Positions 17,614-27,669 of a stretch of DNA of 64,000 nt are shown here, piece by piece. Positions within the stretch are counted from its first letter, which is position 1; every line of letters begins with the position of its first letter. The notes under the pieces were generated by a model. It was not told the DNA's origin, made no database searches, and saw only the letters and a program-made list of their open reading frames with translations. Source of the stretch: Brucella daejeonensis (lineage in GTDB: Bacteria; Pseudomonadota; Alphaproteobacteria; Rhizobiales; Rhizobiaceae); the NCBI RefSeq assembly GCF_014199265.1, contig NZ_JACIJG010000001.1, positions 248,001 to 312,000 of the forward strand. Direction: 5' to 3'. Made by a program: the position numbers and the translations under genes.

Positions 17614-18489
17614 GTGACTGACGTTAAAGCTACCCTGTTTGCCGACCACGTGGCTGTGCTGGGGGAAGGCCCCGGCTACGACCCGCTGAGCGGAACCGTC
17701 TGGTGGTTCGATATTCTGGGCCGGAAGTTCATGGAAAAGAACTGGGACACCGGCGAACTCCATGTGCACGAACTTGGCATGAAGGCCAGTGCGCTTGCCG
17801 TCATCGACAGAGAACGACAATTGATCGTCAGCGAGCATGGGCTGTTCGTCCGCGAACGCGCCAATGGACGGCTCACCCTGCATCATCCGCTGGAGGCGGA
17901 TAATGAAGTCACCCGTTCCAACGATGCCCGCGTACACCCTTCCGGCTCGTTCTGGATCGGCACCATGGGCAAAAAGGCAGAGAAGGATGCCGGGTCTATC
18001 TGGTGGTATCGCGAAGGTCAGGTGAAGAAACTCTTCTCCGGCATTACCATCACCAATTCCATCTGCTTTTCGCCGGATGGCAAGATCGCCTATTTCGCCG
18101 ATACGGACTGCAATATCGTCTGGCGGGTCGATACCGACCCGGAAACCGGCCTGCCTGTTTCGGAAAAAAGCGTCTTTCACCATCGTACCGAAGAAGGCGG
18201 CATGGACGGATCGGTGGTGGACGCGGACGGCCTGTTGTGGAATGCCTGCTGGGGCGGCAGCGCGCTTAACGTCTACTCACCGCAGGGGCGCCTGATCCGC
18301 TCCATTACGCTGCCGGTCAGGCAACCATCCTGTCCGGCCTTCGTTGGACCGGAGGCTGCGGCGATGGTCGTCACCAGCGCTCACGAAGGGCTTAGCGATG
18401 AAGCACGTTGCGCCGATCCCCATGCAGGGAAGGTTCTGCTTCTCGATCTGACGCTGTCCGGACGGCACGATCCGCCTGTCCGGCTTTGA
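17614..18489 (+). CDS. SMP-30/gluconolactonase family sugar lactonase
   Basis: A 291-residue six-bladed beta-propeller of the SMP-30/LRE family, which hydrolyses sugar lactones in a metal-dependent way. Expected metal-site residues are visible: Glu in VLGEGPGYD, Asn in [10 protein letters not shown], Asn in [13 protein letters not shown] and Asp in [11 protein letters not shown]. The start is a GTG at 17614 preceded by GGGAGGATAAG at correct spacing. No sugar kinase or transporter is adjacent, so the physiological lactone is unknown. Confidence 0.9.
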   Translation: MTDVKATLFADHVAVLGEGPGYDPLSGTVWWFDILGRKFMEKNWDTGELHVHELGMKASALAVIDRERQLIVSEHGLFVRERANGRLTLHHPLEADNEVTRSNDARVHPSGSFWIGTMGKKAEKDAGSIWWYREGQVKKLFSGITITNSICFSPDGKIAYFADTDCNIVWRVDTDPETGLPVSEKSVFHHRTEEGGMDGSVVDADGLLWNACWGGSALNVYSPQGRLIRSITLPVRQPSCPAFVGPEAAAMVVTSAHEGLSDEARCADPHAGKVLLLDLTLSGRHDPPVRL

Positions 18490-18555
18490 GTTTTTGTCTT
18501 ACGCATTTCCGGACGCAAAGTCGGTTTCCACTTTTTCTGGAAATGCTCCATAATG

Positions 18556-18580
18556 AAAAGGGTCCTCGCGGACCCGTTTT
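18556..18580. terminator. bidirectional terminator, lactonase / DUF1330 genes
   Basis: Hairpin GGGTCC-TCGC-GGACCC (18560-18575), flanked by AAAA on the left and TTTT on the right, between convergent genes. The right edge touches the stop codon of the DUF1330 gene. Confidence 0.75.
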
Positions 18581-18867
18581 CAAACACCTTCGACAATGAT
18601 GATTTCGCCGTCAGCCACCGTCTGGCGGATCGCCTTCGCCGCCTGATATTCCGGTGAATTATAGCAATCGAGCGCATGTTGCATCGTTTCGAATTCGATG
18701 ATCACATTGCGCGCACGGCCCGGACCTTCGACTGCTTCAGCCTTGCCGCCGCGGGCGATAAACTTCGCGCCATAGCGCTCGAATGCGGGCTTGGCCGTGG
18801 AAACATAATCCTTGTAGCGCTCAGTGTCCCAAGCATCCACGCGGGCGATCCAATAGGCTTTCGGCAT
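18580..18867 (-). CDS. DUF1330 domain-containing protein
   Basis: A 95-residue ferredoxin-fold (dimeric alpha-beta barrel) protein of the DUF1330 family. Family blocks are PKAYWIARVDAWDTERYKDY near the N-terminus, FIARGGKAEAVEGP and VIIEFETMQHALDCYNSPEY. The start ATG follows a near-perfect Shine-Dalgarno (AAGGAGGAGAA). Biochemical function is unknown. It lies 24 bp upstream of the pyrF stop but reads in the same direction after pyrF, so co-transcription is likely. Confidence 0.88.
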   Translation of the reverse strand: MPKAYWIARVDAWDTERYKDYVSTAKPAFERYGAKFIARGGKAEAVEGPGRARNVIIEFETMQHALDCYNSPEYQAAKAIRQTVADGEIIIVEGV

Positions 18868-18891
18868 TTCTCTCCTCCTTATAAATCCAGC

Positions 18892-19605
18892 TTACGCAAC
18901 CGAGCGCATTTCTTCCAGAATGGCAAGAGCCGCAGCTTTCCGATCGGAAGCGCCGACGATCGGGCGTGCAACGACAAGATGGCTCGCTCCGGCCTTCAAC
19001 GCGTCGGCCGGAGTCATCACCCGCTTCTGGTCGCCGCGTTCCGCGCCTGCCGGACGGATGCCGGGCGTCACGATGGCCATGTCCTGTCCGATGGCTGCGC
19101 GAATGGAAGACGCTTCCACAGCGGAGGCAACGATTCCGCCCATGCCGGCCTCGCGCGCCTGCCGCGCCCTTTTGAGCACCAGCGTTTCCGCATCGTCGGA
19201 ATAACCGGCCTCGCGCAGATCGGCATCGTCCATCGAGGTCAGAACGGTGACGCCCAGAAGACAGAGGTCCGATCCACGCACCGCCTCGACCGCAGCCCGC
19301 ATCGCCTTTGGATATGCGTGCAAAGTGAGCATGGAAACGCCCATTCCGGCGACATTCTCGACACCCTTGGCGATGGTGTTGTCGATATCGAGCAGCTTCA
19401 TGTCGAGGAAAACCTTCTTCTTCGCGGCCACAAGGCTTTTTGCGAAGTCGAGACCGCCCGCAAATACGAGCTGATACCCGATCTTGTAGAATGAAACGGC
19501 ATCACCCAGCTCTTCGACCACCTTTTCCGCCTCGGCAACGGTCGGCACGTCGAGGCCCACGATCAGGCGCCCGGACGCTTCATCGCGCAAATCTGTCGTT
19601 GTCAT
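18892..19605 (-). CDS. pyrF: orotidine 5'-phosphate decarboxylase
   Basis: A TIM-barrel enzyme of 237 residues catalysing the last step of UMP synthesis. The catalytic Lys/Asp array is visible in [13 protein letters not shown] near residue 64, together with the N-terminal [13 protein letters not shown] and the phosphate-binding end VTPGIRPAG and [11 protein letters not shown]. The start is ATG 19605 ([11 protein letters not shown]), fitting the family length; the frame stays open upstream into spacer sequence. Confidence 0.95.
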   Translation of the reverse strand: MTTTDLRDEASGRLIVGLDVPTVAEAEKVVEELGDAVSFYKIGYQLVFAGGLDFAKSLVAAKKKVFLDMKLLDIDNTIAKGVENVAGMGVSMLTLHAYPKAMRAAVEAVRGSDLCLLGVTVLTSMDDADLREAGYSDDAETLVLKRARQAREAGMGGIVASAVEASSIRAAIGQDMAIVTPGIRPAGAERGDQKRVMTPADALKAGASHLVVARPIVGASDRKAAALAILEEMRSVA

Positions 19606-19728
19606 GAAAGTCTCCGTGATGATTTTTACTCTCTTCGCACAACAACACGCCGTGCGAAAGAGCAATCACGCCGGAAATCCGAGCATATCTAAAGCGTGTC
19701 GCATTCAATCATACTCAGGCGACCCGCT

Positions 19729-20328
19729 CTAAACGAGCGGGCTGCGATACACCCAGAGCTGCGCCGGCGGAACGTTGCGCACCACAAAATCATAGTGCTG
19801 GACGACATAATTGCCGCGTCCGGCGGGAACGGGCGGCAGAGGCCCGTAGGTGATCTGCATCAGCGGCCGTCCGCGCGGAATATACGAAAGCAGGCTTTCC
19901 ATCAGTTGAACCCGCCGATCCATCGGGAAATTCAGCAATGGTACCGCCGAGATGATGCAATCGAATTTCTGGTCCTTCTTATCGCCCAGCGCGCTGTCGA
20001 GATCGAAGGCATCGCCCTGAATGATATTGACGTCCGGAAAATTCTTGCGGAGGTGATCCACGAAATCGTGGGAATATTCGATGGAATAAAGGTCGGCAGG
20101 CTTCACGCCCTGATTCAGGATCGCCTTGGTGATGACGCCGGTGCCCGGCCCAAGCTCCAGAACCGGAAGGCCGGAACCGGTATCAATGACACTTGCCATG
20201 CGGCGGGCAGTAATGGAACTCGTGGGCAAAATGGCGCCGACCGCTTTGGGTCCGTCCATCCATCCTTTGAAAAAACGGATTTCCTCATCGAACTTCGCGG
20301 CCAGTTTCCTGCCGAGCTGTCCTGCCAT
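19729..20328 (-). CDS. pmtA: phosphatidylethanolamine N-methyltransferase PmtA (rhizobial type)
   Basis: A 199-residue class I SAM-dependent methyltransferase. The SAM motif is VLELGPGTGVITKAIL near residue 57, with motif II IIQGDAFDLD and the post-motif CIISAVPLLNFPMDRR. The N-terminus (FDEEIRFFKGWMDGPKAVGA) and length match the Sinorhizobium/Agrobacterium PmtA family, which methylates phosphatidylethanolamine stepwise to phosphatidylcholine. I chose the ATG at 20328 because GGGAG lies 8 bases upstream; the ATG at 20343 has none. In Brucella, phosphatidylcholine is known to come mainly from the choline-dependent Pcs pathway, so actual use of this gene is uncertain. Confidence 0.82.
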   Translation of the reverse strand: MAGQLGRKLAAKFDEEIRFFKGWMDGPKAVGAILPTSSITARRMASVIDTGSGLPVLELGPGTGVITKAILNQGVKPADLYSIEYSHDFVDHLRKNFPDVNIIQGDAFDLDSALGDKKDQKFDCIISAVPLLNFPMDRRVQLMESLLSYIPRGRPLMQITYGPLPPVPAGRGNYVVQHYDFVVRNVPPAQLWVYRSPLV

Positions 20329-20410
20329 TCGCGTTGCTCCCATCGTCGTTATCTGACAAGTTTATGACGCTTTGAATTCCCTAAGCAAGGCGTGAATAAG
20401 GAAAAGAACA

Positions 20411-20437
20411 AAAAAGGGAGCCAAAAGACTCCCTTTA
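20411..20437 (-). terminator. intrinsic terminator after dnaJ
   Basis: Hairpin AAAGGGAG / CTCCCTTT (20413-20436), starting directly at the dnaJ stop. On the minus strand it is followed by a U-rich run (complement of AACAAAAAA). Confidence 0.85.
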
Positions 20438-21574
20438 TTACTCAGCGATACCTTCAAAAAATTCCTTCATCCTTGAAAAGAACCCTGCCGATTTCGGACT
20501 GTTCTCCTGGGATGAAAGTTTTTCGAATTCCTCGAGCAGTTCCCGCTGGCGCTTGGACAGGTTCTGCGGCGTTTCGATATCGATCTGGATATAAAGATCG
20601 CCGATAGCAGTCTGGCGCAGGACCGGCATACCCTTGCCCTTGAGCCGGAACTGCTTGGCGTTCTGCGTACCTTCGGGAACCTTTACCCGCGTCTGCGTGC
20701 CGTCGAGTGTCGAAACCTCGAACTGGCCGCCAAGAGCCGCCGTCGTCATCGAGATCGGCACCTTGCAGTAAAGGTCGGCCCCGTCACGCTGGAAAAATTC
20801 GTGCGGCTTGACCGAAAGGAAGATATAAAGATCGCCCGATGGACCGCCGCGCAGACCGGCTTCGCCTTCTCCGGCAAGACGGATACGGGTACCGTCTTCA
20901 ATACCGGCCGGAATGTTGACCGACAGTGCGCGTTCCTGCGTCACGCGGCCCTGGCCATGGCACTTGCCGCACGGGTCCTTGATGATCTGGCCGCGACCGT
21001 TACAGGTCGGGCAGGTGCGCTCCACCGAGAAAAAGCCCTGGGCGGCACGCACACGGCCCGAACCGGAGCACATGGTGCAGGTGACGGGCTGTGAACCGGC
21101 CTTGGCGCCGGAACCGGAACACTCATCGCAGGTGATGGAAGTCGGCACGCGAATCTGCGCCGTCTTGCCTGCATAAGCCTCTTCCAGCGTCACTTCCATA
21201 TTGTAGCGGAGATCGGCGCCGCGTTCGCGACCGCCATTGGAACGGCGGCGACCGCCGCCCATCATCTCGCCGAAAATATCTTCGAAAATATCGGCAAAAC
21301 CGCCAGCGCCGCCAAAGCCACCACCGCCGAAACCGTTGCCCATGCCGCCATTTTCAAAGGCTGCATGGCCGAAGCGGTCGTAAGCCGCGCGCTTCTGCGG
21401 GTCTTTCAGCGTTTCATAGGCTTCGCCGATTTCCTTGAACTTGCGTTCAGCTTCCGGATTATCCGGGTTGCGGTCCGGGTGGTATTCCATGGCGAGCTTG
21501 CGAAACGCCGATTTCAGCGTCTTCTCGTCTGCCGTTCTTTCAACACCCAGAGCTTCGTAATAGTCGATCTTCAT
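20438..21574 (-). CDS. dnaJ: chaperone protein DnaJ
   Basis: A full-length type I Hsp40 of 378 residues that stimulates the DnaK ATPase and delivers substrates. Domains in order are the J domain with HPD (YHPDRNP, about residue 32), a Gly/Phe linker, the zinc-binding region with four CXXCXGXG repeats ([32 protein letters not shown]) and C-terminal substrate-binding and dimerisation domains. The start is ATG 21574 ([11 protein letters not shown]). It lies 201 bp after dnaK with a stem-loop in between. Confidence 0.96.
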   Translation of the reverse strand: MKIDYYEALGVERTADEKTLKSAFRKLAMEYHPDRNPDNPEAERKFKEIGEAYETLKDPQKRAAYDRFGHAAFENGGMGNGFGGGGFGGAGGFADIFEDIFGEMMGGGRRRSNGGRERGADLRYNMEVTLEEAYAGKTAQIRVPTSITCDECSGSGAKAGSQPVTCTMCSGSGRVRAAQGFFSVERTCPTCNGRGQIIKDPCGKCHGQGRVTQERALSVNIPAGIEDGTRIRLAGEGEAGLRGGPSGDLYIFLSVKPHEFFQRDGADLYCKVPISMTTAALGGQFEVSTLDGTQTRVKVPEGTQNAKQFRLKGKGMPVLRQTAIGDLYIQIDIETPQNLSKRQRELLEEFEKLSSQENSPKSAGFFSRMKEFFEGIAE

Positions 21575-21732
21575 CAGTTCGTTATCCTGACGGCCGGATC
21601 GCATCCGTCTTTACGGTAGCGTTTCCACGGTCCTGCTTCCCGCATATCACGCCTGCGATCAAGCGGCATGTTTGCTGGACTGTTCCTGCTGTTTCTGTCC
21701 GTCCGGTGCAACCGTCCCGAAAATTCGCGAAA

Positions 21733-21755
21733 GCCCGGGACGAGACGTCCCGGGC
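21733..21755 (-). promoter_or_regulatory. stem-loop between dnaK and dnaJ
   Basis: Perfect 10-bp arms GCCCGGGACG / CGTCCCGGGC with a 3-nt loop, 20 bp after the dnaK stop. There is no U-run on the minus strand, so it probably attenuates or protects the dnaK transcript while allowing read-through into dnaJ. Confidence 0.6.
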
Positions 21756-21775
21756 CCACGCTTCACGGACAAGGC

Positions 21776-23686
21776 TTACGACTTTTTCTTGTCGTCGTCG
21801 ATTTCTTCGTAATCGGCGTCGACAACGTCGTCCTTCGACGTGGCCTCTTCGCTGCCATCGGCAGCACCCGCTTCGGCGGCTTGAGCGGCCTCATACATGG
21901 CCTGACCAAGCTTCATGGAAGCTTCGGCAAGAGCCTGCGTCTTTGCCTTGATGTCTTCCGCGTCGTCGCCTTCAAGTGCGGTCTTGAGGCTTGCGACTGC
22001 GTCCTCGATAGCCTTCTTGTCGTCGGCCGAAACCTTGTCACCATGTTCGGCGAGCGACTTCTCGCTCGAATGAATGAGGCTTTCAGCCTGATTCTTGGCT
22101 TCGACAGCATCACGGCGCTTCTTGTCGGCGTCGGCATTGGCCTCGGCGTCCTTGACCATCTTTTCGATGTCGGCGTCGGAAAGACCGCCAGATGCCTGAA
22201 TGCGGATCTGGTGTTCCTTGCCGGTGCCCTTGTCCTTGGCCGAGACGTTGACAATGCCGTTGGCGTCGATGTCGAAGGTCACTTCGATCTGCGGCACGCC
22301 GCGCGGTGCGGGCGGAATGCCAACGAGGTCGAACTGGCCGAGGATCTTGTTGTCGGCAGCCATTTCGCGCTCGCCCTGGAAGACGCGGATCGTCACGGCC
22401 GACTGATTGTCCTCAGCCGTCGAGAAGGTCTGCGACTTCTTGGTCGGGATCGTGGTGTTGCGGTCGATCAGGCGCGTGAACACGCCGCCCAGCGTCTCGA
22501 TGCCGAGCGAAAGCGGGGTCACGTCGAGCAGCAGCACGTCCTTGACGTCGCCCTGCAACACGCCGCCCTGAATGGCCGCGCCCATGGCGACGACTTCATC
22601 CGGGTTGACGCCCTTGTGCGGTTCCTTGCCGAAGAACGCCTTCACGACTTCCTGAATCTTCGGCATGCGGGTCATGCCGCCGACCAGAACCACTTCGTCG
22701 ATTTCACCAGCCTTGAGACCGGCATCCTTGAGAGCGGCCTTGCACGGCTCGACGGTGCGCTGGACGAGATCGTCGACCAGGCTTTCGAACTTGGCGCGCG
22801 ACAGCTTGATGGCCAGATGCTTCGGGCCAGTCGCATCGGCGGTGATGAACGGCAGGTTCACTTCGGTCTGCTGCGAGGACGACAGCTCGATCTTGGCCTT
22901 TTCGGCAGCTTCCTTGAGGCGCTGCAAAGCGAGCTTGTCGTTCTTCAGATCGATGCCGCTTTCCTTCTTGAATTCGGCAACCAGATATTCGACCAGACGC
23001 ATGTCGAAATCTTCACCGCCGAGGAAGGTGTCGCCATTGGTGGACTTCACTTCGAACACGCCGTCGCCGATTTCGAGAACCGACACGTCGAAGGTGCCGC
23101 CGCCAAGGTCATAAACGGCGATGGTCTTGCCTTCGCTCTTGTCGAGACCATAAGCGAGCGCGGCAGCGGTCGGCTCGTTGATGATGCGCAGCACTTCAAG
23201 ACCGGCGATCTTGCCGGCATCCTTGGTGGCCTGACGCTGGGCGTCGTTGAAGTAGGCCGGAACCGTGATGACGGCCTGCGTAACGGTTTCGCCGAGATAG
23301 GATTCAGCCGTTTCCTTCATCTTCTGAAGGATCATCGCGGAAACCTGCGACGGGGAATATTTCTTGCCATGGGTTTCAACCCATGCATCGCCATTGTCGC
23401 CCTTGACGATCTTGTAAGGAACGAGGTCCTTGTCCTTGGCGACCATCGGGTCGTCGAAGCGGCGACCGATCAGGCGCTTCACTGCGAAAAGCGTGCCTTC
23501 CGGGTTGGTGACGGCCTGACGCTTCGCAGGCTGGCCAGCGAGACGTTCGTCACCTTCAGAAAAAGCAATAATGGAAGGCGTGGTGCGCGCGCCCTCGGCA
23601 TTCTCAATGACCTTCGCGCTTTTGCCGTCCATGACGGCGACGCAGGAGTTGGTCGTTCCCAGATCGATACCAATAACTTTAGCCAT
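21776..23686 (-). CDS. dnaK: molecular chaperone DnaK (Hsp70)
   Basis: Hsp70 of 636 residues. The actin-like ATPase domain (1-385) opens [20 protein letters not shown] and contains [29 protein letters not shown] and [13 protein letters not shown]. The linker [16 protein letters not shown] leads into the beta-sandwich substrate domain and a helical lid. The C-terminus ends in the acidic tail [11 protein letters not shown]. The start at 23686 follows a GGAGAG ribosome-binding site. Two candidate promoters lie upstream, one housekeeping-like and one heat-shock-like. Confidence 0.97.
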   Translation of the reverse strand: MAKVIGIDLGTTNSCVAVMDGKSAKVIENAEGARTTPSIIAFSEGDERLAGQPAKRQAVTNPEGTLFAVKRLIGRRFDDPMVAKDKDLVPYKIVKGDNGDAWVETHGKKYSPSQVSAMILQKMKETAESYLGETVTQAVITVPAYFNDAQRQATKDAGKIAGLEVLRIINEPTAAALAYGLDKSEGKTIAVYDLGGGTFDVSVLEIGDGVFEVKSTNGDTFLGGEDFDMRLVEYLVAEFKKESGIDLKNDKLALQRLKEAAEKAKIELSSSQQTEVNLPFITADATGPKHLAIKLSRAKFESLVDDLVQRTVEPCKAALKDAGLKAGEIDEVVLVGGMTRMPKIQEVVKAFFGKEPHKGVNPDEVVAMGAAIQGGVLQGDVKDVLLLDVTPLSLGIETLGGVFTRLIDRNTTIPTKKSQTFSTAEDNQSAVTIRVFQGEREMAADNKILGQFDLVGIPPAPRGVPQIEVTFDIDANGIVNVSAKDKGTGKEHQIRIQASGGLSDADIEKMVKDAEANADADKKRRDAVEAKNQAESLIHSSEKSLAEHGDKVSADDKKAIEDAVASLKTALEGDDAEDIKAKTQALAEASMKLGQAMYEAAQAAEAGAADGSEEATSKDDVVDADYEEIDDDKKKS

Positions 23687-23742
23687 ATTTCTCTCCATTC
23701 AGCAAACCGCCAAGACCTCTACCGAGCGTTCCGTGAGCGGTT

Positions 23743-23771
23743 CCTATCGGTTTCACAATGCTTGCTTCAAG
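23743..23771 (-). promoter_or_regulatory. candidate heat-shock (RpoH) promoter of dnaK
   Basis: On the minus strand CTTGAA (23771-23766) is followed after 15 bp by CCGATAGG (23750-23743), about 57 bp before the dnaK start. This resembles the alphaproteobacterial RpoH consensus (CTTGAA then C-T-A-T-rich). The match is visual only. Confidence 0.5.
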
Positions 23772-23830
23772 GTGCATGTCCAGATTCCGAACCCGTCTAC
23801 TGGCCTATCGTCAATGCCCTGTGCGTGGCG

Positions 23831-23860
23831 TATATAAGAAAGGCGGTTTTTCACTGCAAG
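23831..23860 (-). promoter_or_regulatory. candidate housekeeping promoter of dnaK
   Basis: On the minus strand TTGCAG (23859-23854) and TATATA (23836-23831) are separated by 17 bp, the ideal spacing for the vegetative sigma factor. It is upstream of the heat-shock-like promoter and about 145 bp from the dnaK start. Confidence 0.5.
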
Positions 23861-23913
23861 TCACAACAGCCGGACAAAGACAGATTCCTTGCCCGGCAGT
23901 CCTTACAGGCTCA

Positions 23914-24903
23914 TCAGACGGCCTCGCTTGCCCCGCTCTTGCCCGCACGGTAGATGGCGTCGATGAATTTCTGGTTCGCTTTCGAATCTTCAAGCGAGAA
24001 GAGTCGGGCGTTTTCATCGCCGCGCACGGCGCGCACGAAGTTCTCGGCCTGAAGCTGGTAGTGACTGGCATCGCCGAAGGACCATTCGCTCGCCCGGGTG
24101 TGGCCGGCATCGAAAAGCGCGATCCTGCCATGGCCGTATTTGCCGGTATTGAAGGGCGCATAAACTTCGATGAAGCCCTTGTCGCCGTGGAAAACCATCA
24201 TCTGACGGCCCGCGAGCTGCGTCGCGACATAGAATGTCAGGTCAAAACCGTCGAAGCGCGCCGACACATTGGCATAGCGGTCGGTGCCGAAAGCCGGATC
24301 ATATTCAACCGAAGCCTGAACCGAAACAGGCTCGCGGCCCGTCACCATGCGCGTCACCACCGTCGGATAGACGCCGATATCGGGCAATGCCCCGCCGCCC
24401 AGTTCCGGCTGGTTGCGCATATTGGCCGGATCGACATTGAAATAGGAAAACACGCCCTGCACATGGCGCAGCCTGCCGATGGCGCCTTCGGCCAGAAGTT
24501 CGGCTGCCTTGATCCATTGCGGATGGTAATAGACCATGAAAGCTTCGGCGATTGCGACCTTATGCCTGTCACGCGCCGCGATCAGCCGGTCAATTTCATC
24601 CGCCTTCAGCGCAATCGGCTTTTCGCACAAGACGTGCTTGCCTGCTTCAGCCGCCTTGAGGCTCCATTCAATATGCTGCGAAGTCGGCAGCGGAATATAA
24701 ACGCCATCCACTTCATCGCTGGCGAGAAGTTCCTCATAGGAACCGAAGGCCAGCGGCGCGCCGAAACGGTCGGCGACGGCGCGGGCACGCGATCGATCGC
24801 GGCTCGCAATGGCGTGGACGACACCGTTATCGGACGCGCAAAGCGCTGGAATCACCTGGGTGACGCCGATCCTGGCGGTCGAAAGAATACCCCAACGAAA
24901 CAT
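23914..24903 (-). CDS. Gfo/Idh/MocA family NAD(P)-dependent oxidoreductase
   Basis: A 329-residue dehydrogenase of the glucose-fructose oxidoreductase/inositol dehydrogenase family. The N-terminal Rossmann fold starts FRWGILSTARIGVTQVIPAL. The hallmark CEKPIA motif (VLCEKPIALKADE) lies near residue 95, and the C-terminal alpha/beta domain holds GGGALPDIGVYPT. Relatives act on sugars, inositols or dihydrodiols, and the substrate here cannot be assigned. It reads away from dnaK's promoter region and shares no operon with recognisable sugar genes. Confidence 0.88.
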   Translation of the reverse strand: MFRWGILSTARIGVTQVIPALCASDNGVVHAIASRDRSRARAVADRFGAPLAFGSYEELLASDEVDGVYIPLPTSQHIEWSLKAAEAGKHVLCEKPIALKADEIDRLIAARDRHKVAIAEAFMVYYHPQWIKAAELLAEGAIGRLRHVQGVFSYFNVDPANMRNQPELGGGALPDIGVYPTVVTRMVTGREPVSVQASVEYDPAFGTDRYANVSARFDGFDLTFYVATQLAGRQMMVFHGDKGFIEVYAPFNTGKYGHGRIALFDAGHTRASEWSFGDASHYQLQAENFVRAVRGDENARLFSLEDSKANQKFIDAIYRAGKSGASEAV

Positions 24904-24926
24904 GCTATTCCCTCATAGATAAAAGT

Positions 24927-25574
24927 TCATTTCCGCAAATCCCAGCTCTGGACAGTCAGTTCGGGCCAGAATTGCAGTGCGCGGGCGGCTTTGGTGTCAT
25001 GGGTTTCGCGGTTATCGATGGCACGATTGGGGCGAAGGCGAAACGAAAAAATATCATCGAGGCCGAAAGGGGCGTGGATGACCAGTCCGCCGACCGCCGC
25101 CTCGTCCCCATCTGCAAGCCTCACGCCCACGCAATGGGCAATCGTGGAATAGCGCTCGATCGATTCCGTCGCGGAGCGAAGCGGCGCATAGGGCTGGCCG
25201 AACCGTTTTTCAAACCAAAGATGCACCCGTGCCTGATTGCGAATTTCCACCGGGAGCGGAAAGTCGCGGAAAACATCTCGTCCCCGCCGGATGACCGTAT
25301 CTTCCGCCTCCCATGACAGATCGCCATCATCGAAATAGACGACGTCGAGGTCCTTTATCCCGTGCAATTGCGACCGCCCGCTCAGCCGATTCCAGACGCT
25401 GTTATAGAGTGCACCCGAGACCAGCCAGAACCCGCTTTTCCCTCCGGCCAGGGCATCCAGCCGGTGCAAGGCGTCGGCCAGCATCGCGTTTTCCAGTATG
25501 ATCCGCGAGAAAATATCCCGTTGCTCGCCCTCCGGCAAACCGGCATGGCGCAGGTGATCCGGCGTTCCGTTCAT
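24927..25574 (-). CDS. nucleotidyltransferase family protein (NTP_transf_6/DUF925 type)
   Basis: A 215-residue protein of the DUF925 nucleotidyltransferase-like family. The N-terminal part has LVSGALYNSVWNRLSGR, followed by the acidic pair block GIKDLDVVYFDDGDLSWE (nucleotidyl-transfer type D-x-D) and the conserved VEIRNQARVHLWFEKRFGQ and PLRSATESIERY segments, which define the family. The enzymatic role is unknown. The start at 25574 overlaps the LysR stop by 4 bp (ATGA), so it is translated with the regulator. Confidence 0.85.
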   Translation of the reverse strand: MNGTPDHLRHAGLPEGEQRDIFSRIILENAMLADALHRLDALAGGKSGFWLVSGALYNSVWNRLSGRSQLHGIKDLDVVYFDDGDLSWEAEDTVIRRGRDVFRDFPLPVEIRNQARVHLWFEKRFGQPYAPLRSATESIERYSTIAHCVGVRLADGDEAAVGGLVIHAPFGLDDIFSFRLRPNRAIDNRETHDTKAARALQFWPELTVQSWDLRK

Positions 25575-26473
25575 TGCCCCTCTCCCGGCGGATGGCGATA
25601 AAAATCGATGAAAGCGCGCAGCGCCGGGCGCATCTGACGGCGGCTTGGATAATAAAGATAAAGCCCGGCAAAAGGCTGGCACCAGTCTTCGAGAACCCGG
25701 ACGAGCCGTCCCTCCGCCACAGCATCGCGAACATAGGCCTCGAAAAGATAGGCAAGCCCGACCCCGTTCGATACGGCTTCCAGTATGACCCGGTCGTCAT
25801 TGACGATGAGCGGCCCCTCGATGGCGATTTCCTGCACTTCACCGGCCTTTTCAAACTCCCAGCGATAGGTGCGTCCGCTCGGAAAACGGTGGCGGATACA
25901 GGCGTGCCGGAGAAGATCGCGCGGCTCATGCGGGATGGGCCGGGTTTCAAAATAATCCGGCGAGGCGACGATGGCCGCCCGGATATTGCCGGTGAGCCGC
26001 GCTGCGATCATGTCCGCTTCCAGACTCTCACCGAGGCGGACGCCTGCATCGAACCCCGCCGCTACAATGTCGGTAAAGCCATTTTCCACCCGCAGGTCGA
26101 GGGTGATGTCCGGATAGGCCGTGGCAAATGCGCCAAGGCGCGGCGCGATGACCAGTTGAGCCGCCACATAAGGCGCCGTGATCCGCAGCACACCCGACGG
26201 CCGGTCGCGCGTATCGATGACGGCGCCCAGAGCGGCGTCGATTTCCTCAAGGGCAGGCGCCAGCCTTTCCAGCAGATGCCGGCCGGCCTCCGTCGGCGCG
26301 ACGCTGCGCGTGGTGCGGGCGAGGAGACGGACGCCGAGCCCTTCTTCTAGCGCCGCCACGGCATGGCTGACGGCGGAAGGCGCAATGGCGAGTTCCCGCG
26401 CAGCGCCCCGGAAACTCCCATGGGCAGCAACGGCGGCGAGAACGGCAAGCTGGGACAGTTGACTTCGGTTCAT
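25571..26473 (-). CDS. LysR family transcriptional regulator
   Basis: A 300-residue LysR-type regulator. The N-terminal winged helix-turn-helix (about 1-60) contains LAVLAAVAAHGSFRGAAREL and VSHAVAALEEGLGVRLLART. The effector-binding domain (90-290) starts with VLRITAPYVAAQLVIAPRL. It is close to the DsdA/AaeR-type subgroup that often controls a divergently transcribed oxidoreductase, which is the arrangement here (aldo-keto reductase on the plus strand). It is coupled to the downstream nucleotidyltransferase gene. Confidence 0.9.
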   Translation of the reverse strand: MNRSQLSQLAVLAAVAAHGSFRGAARELAIAPSAVSHAVAALEEGLGVRLLARTTRSVAPTEAGRHLLERLAPALEEIDAALGAVIDTRDRPSGVLRITAPYVAAQLVIAPRLGAFATAYPDITLDLRVENGFTDIVAAGFDAGVRLGESLEADMIAARLTGNIRAAIVASPDYFETRPIPHEPRDLLRHACIRHRFPSGRTYRWEFEKAGEVQEIAIEGPLIVNDDRVILEAVSNGVGLAYLFEAYVRDAVAEGRLVRVLEDWCQPFAGLYLYYPSRRQMRPALRAFIDFYRHPPGEGQ

Positions 26474-26482
26474 TGATATAAA

Positions 26483-26501
26483 TTACAGAACAAGCTGTGA
26501 A
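26483..26501. promoter_or_regulatory. candidate LysR operator
   Basis: Imperfect inverted repeat TTACAG-N6-CTGTGAA immediately upstream of the LysR gene, in the shared region with the aldo-keto reductase. Size and the T...A layout fit LysR boxes. Binding is inferred. Confidence 0.45.
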
Positions 26502-26580
26502 AATAAATCGGTATTATCGAACGAACCACCGCGTTTTATGGTCCGTGTCGTGATCCCCGGCATCAATCCTAGCTCCGTGA

Positions 26581-27627
<1,047 letters not shown>

Positions 27628-27639
27628 TCGATACTCATG

Positions 27640-27669
27640 AAAAAGGGGAGCCGCTCGGCTCCCCTTTTT
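27640..27669. terminator. bidirectional terminator, aldo-keto reductase / MFS genes
   Basis: Long hairpin AAAAAGGGGAGCCG / CGGCTCCCCTTTTT, located between convergent stops, with A- and T-runs on both sides. Confidence 0.9.

Noticed and set aside
21668-23953. Plus-strand open frame of about 760 codons opposite dnaK
   Set aside because: It is the complement of dnaK codons; composition is unlike a protein and there is no domain.
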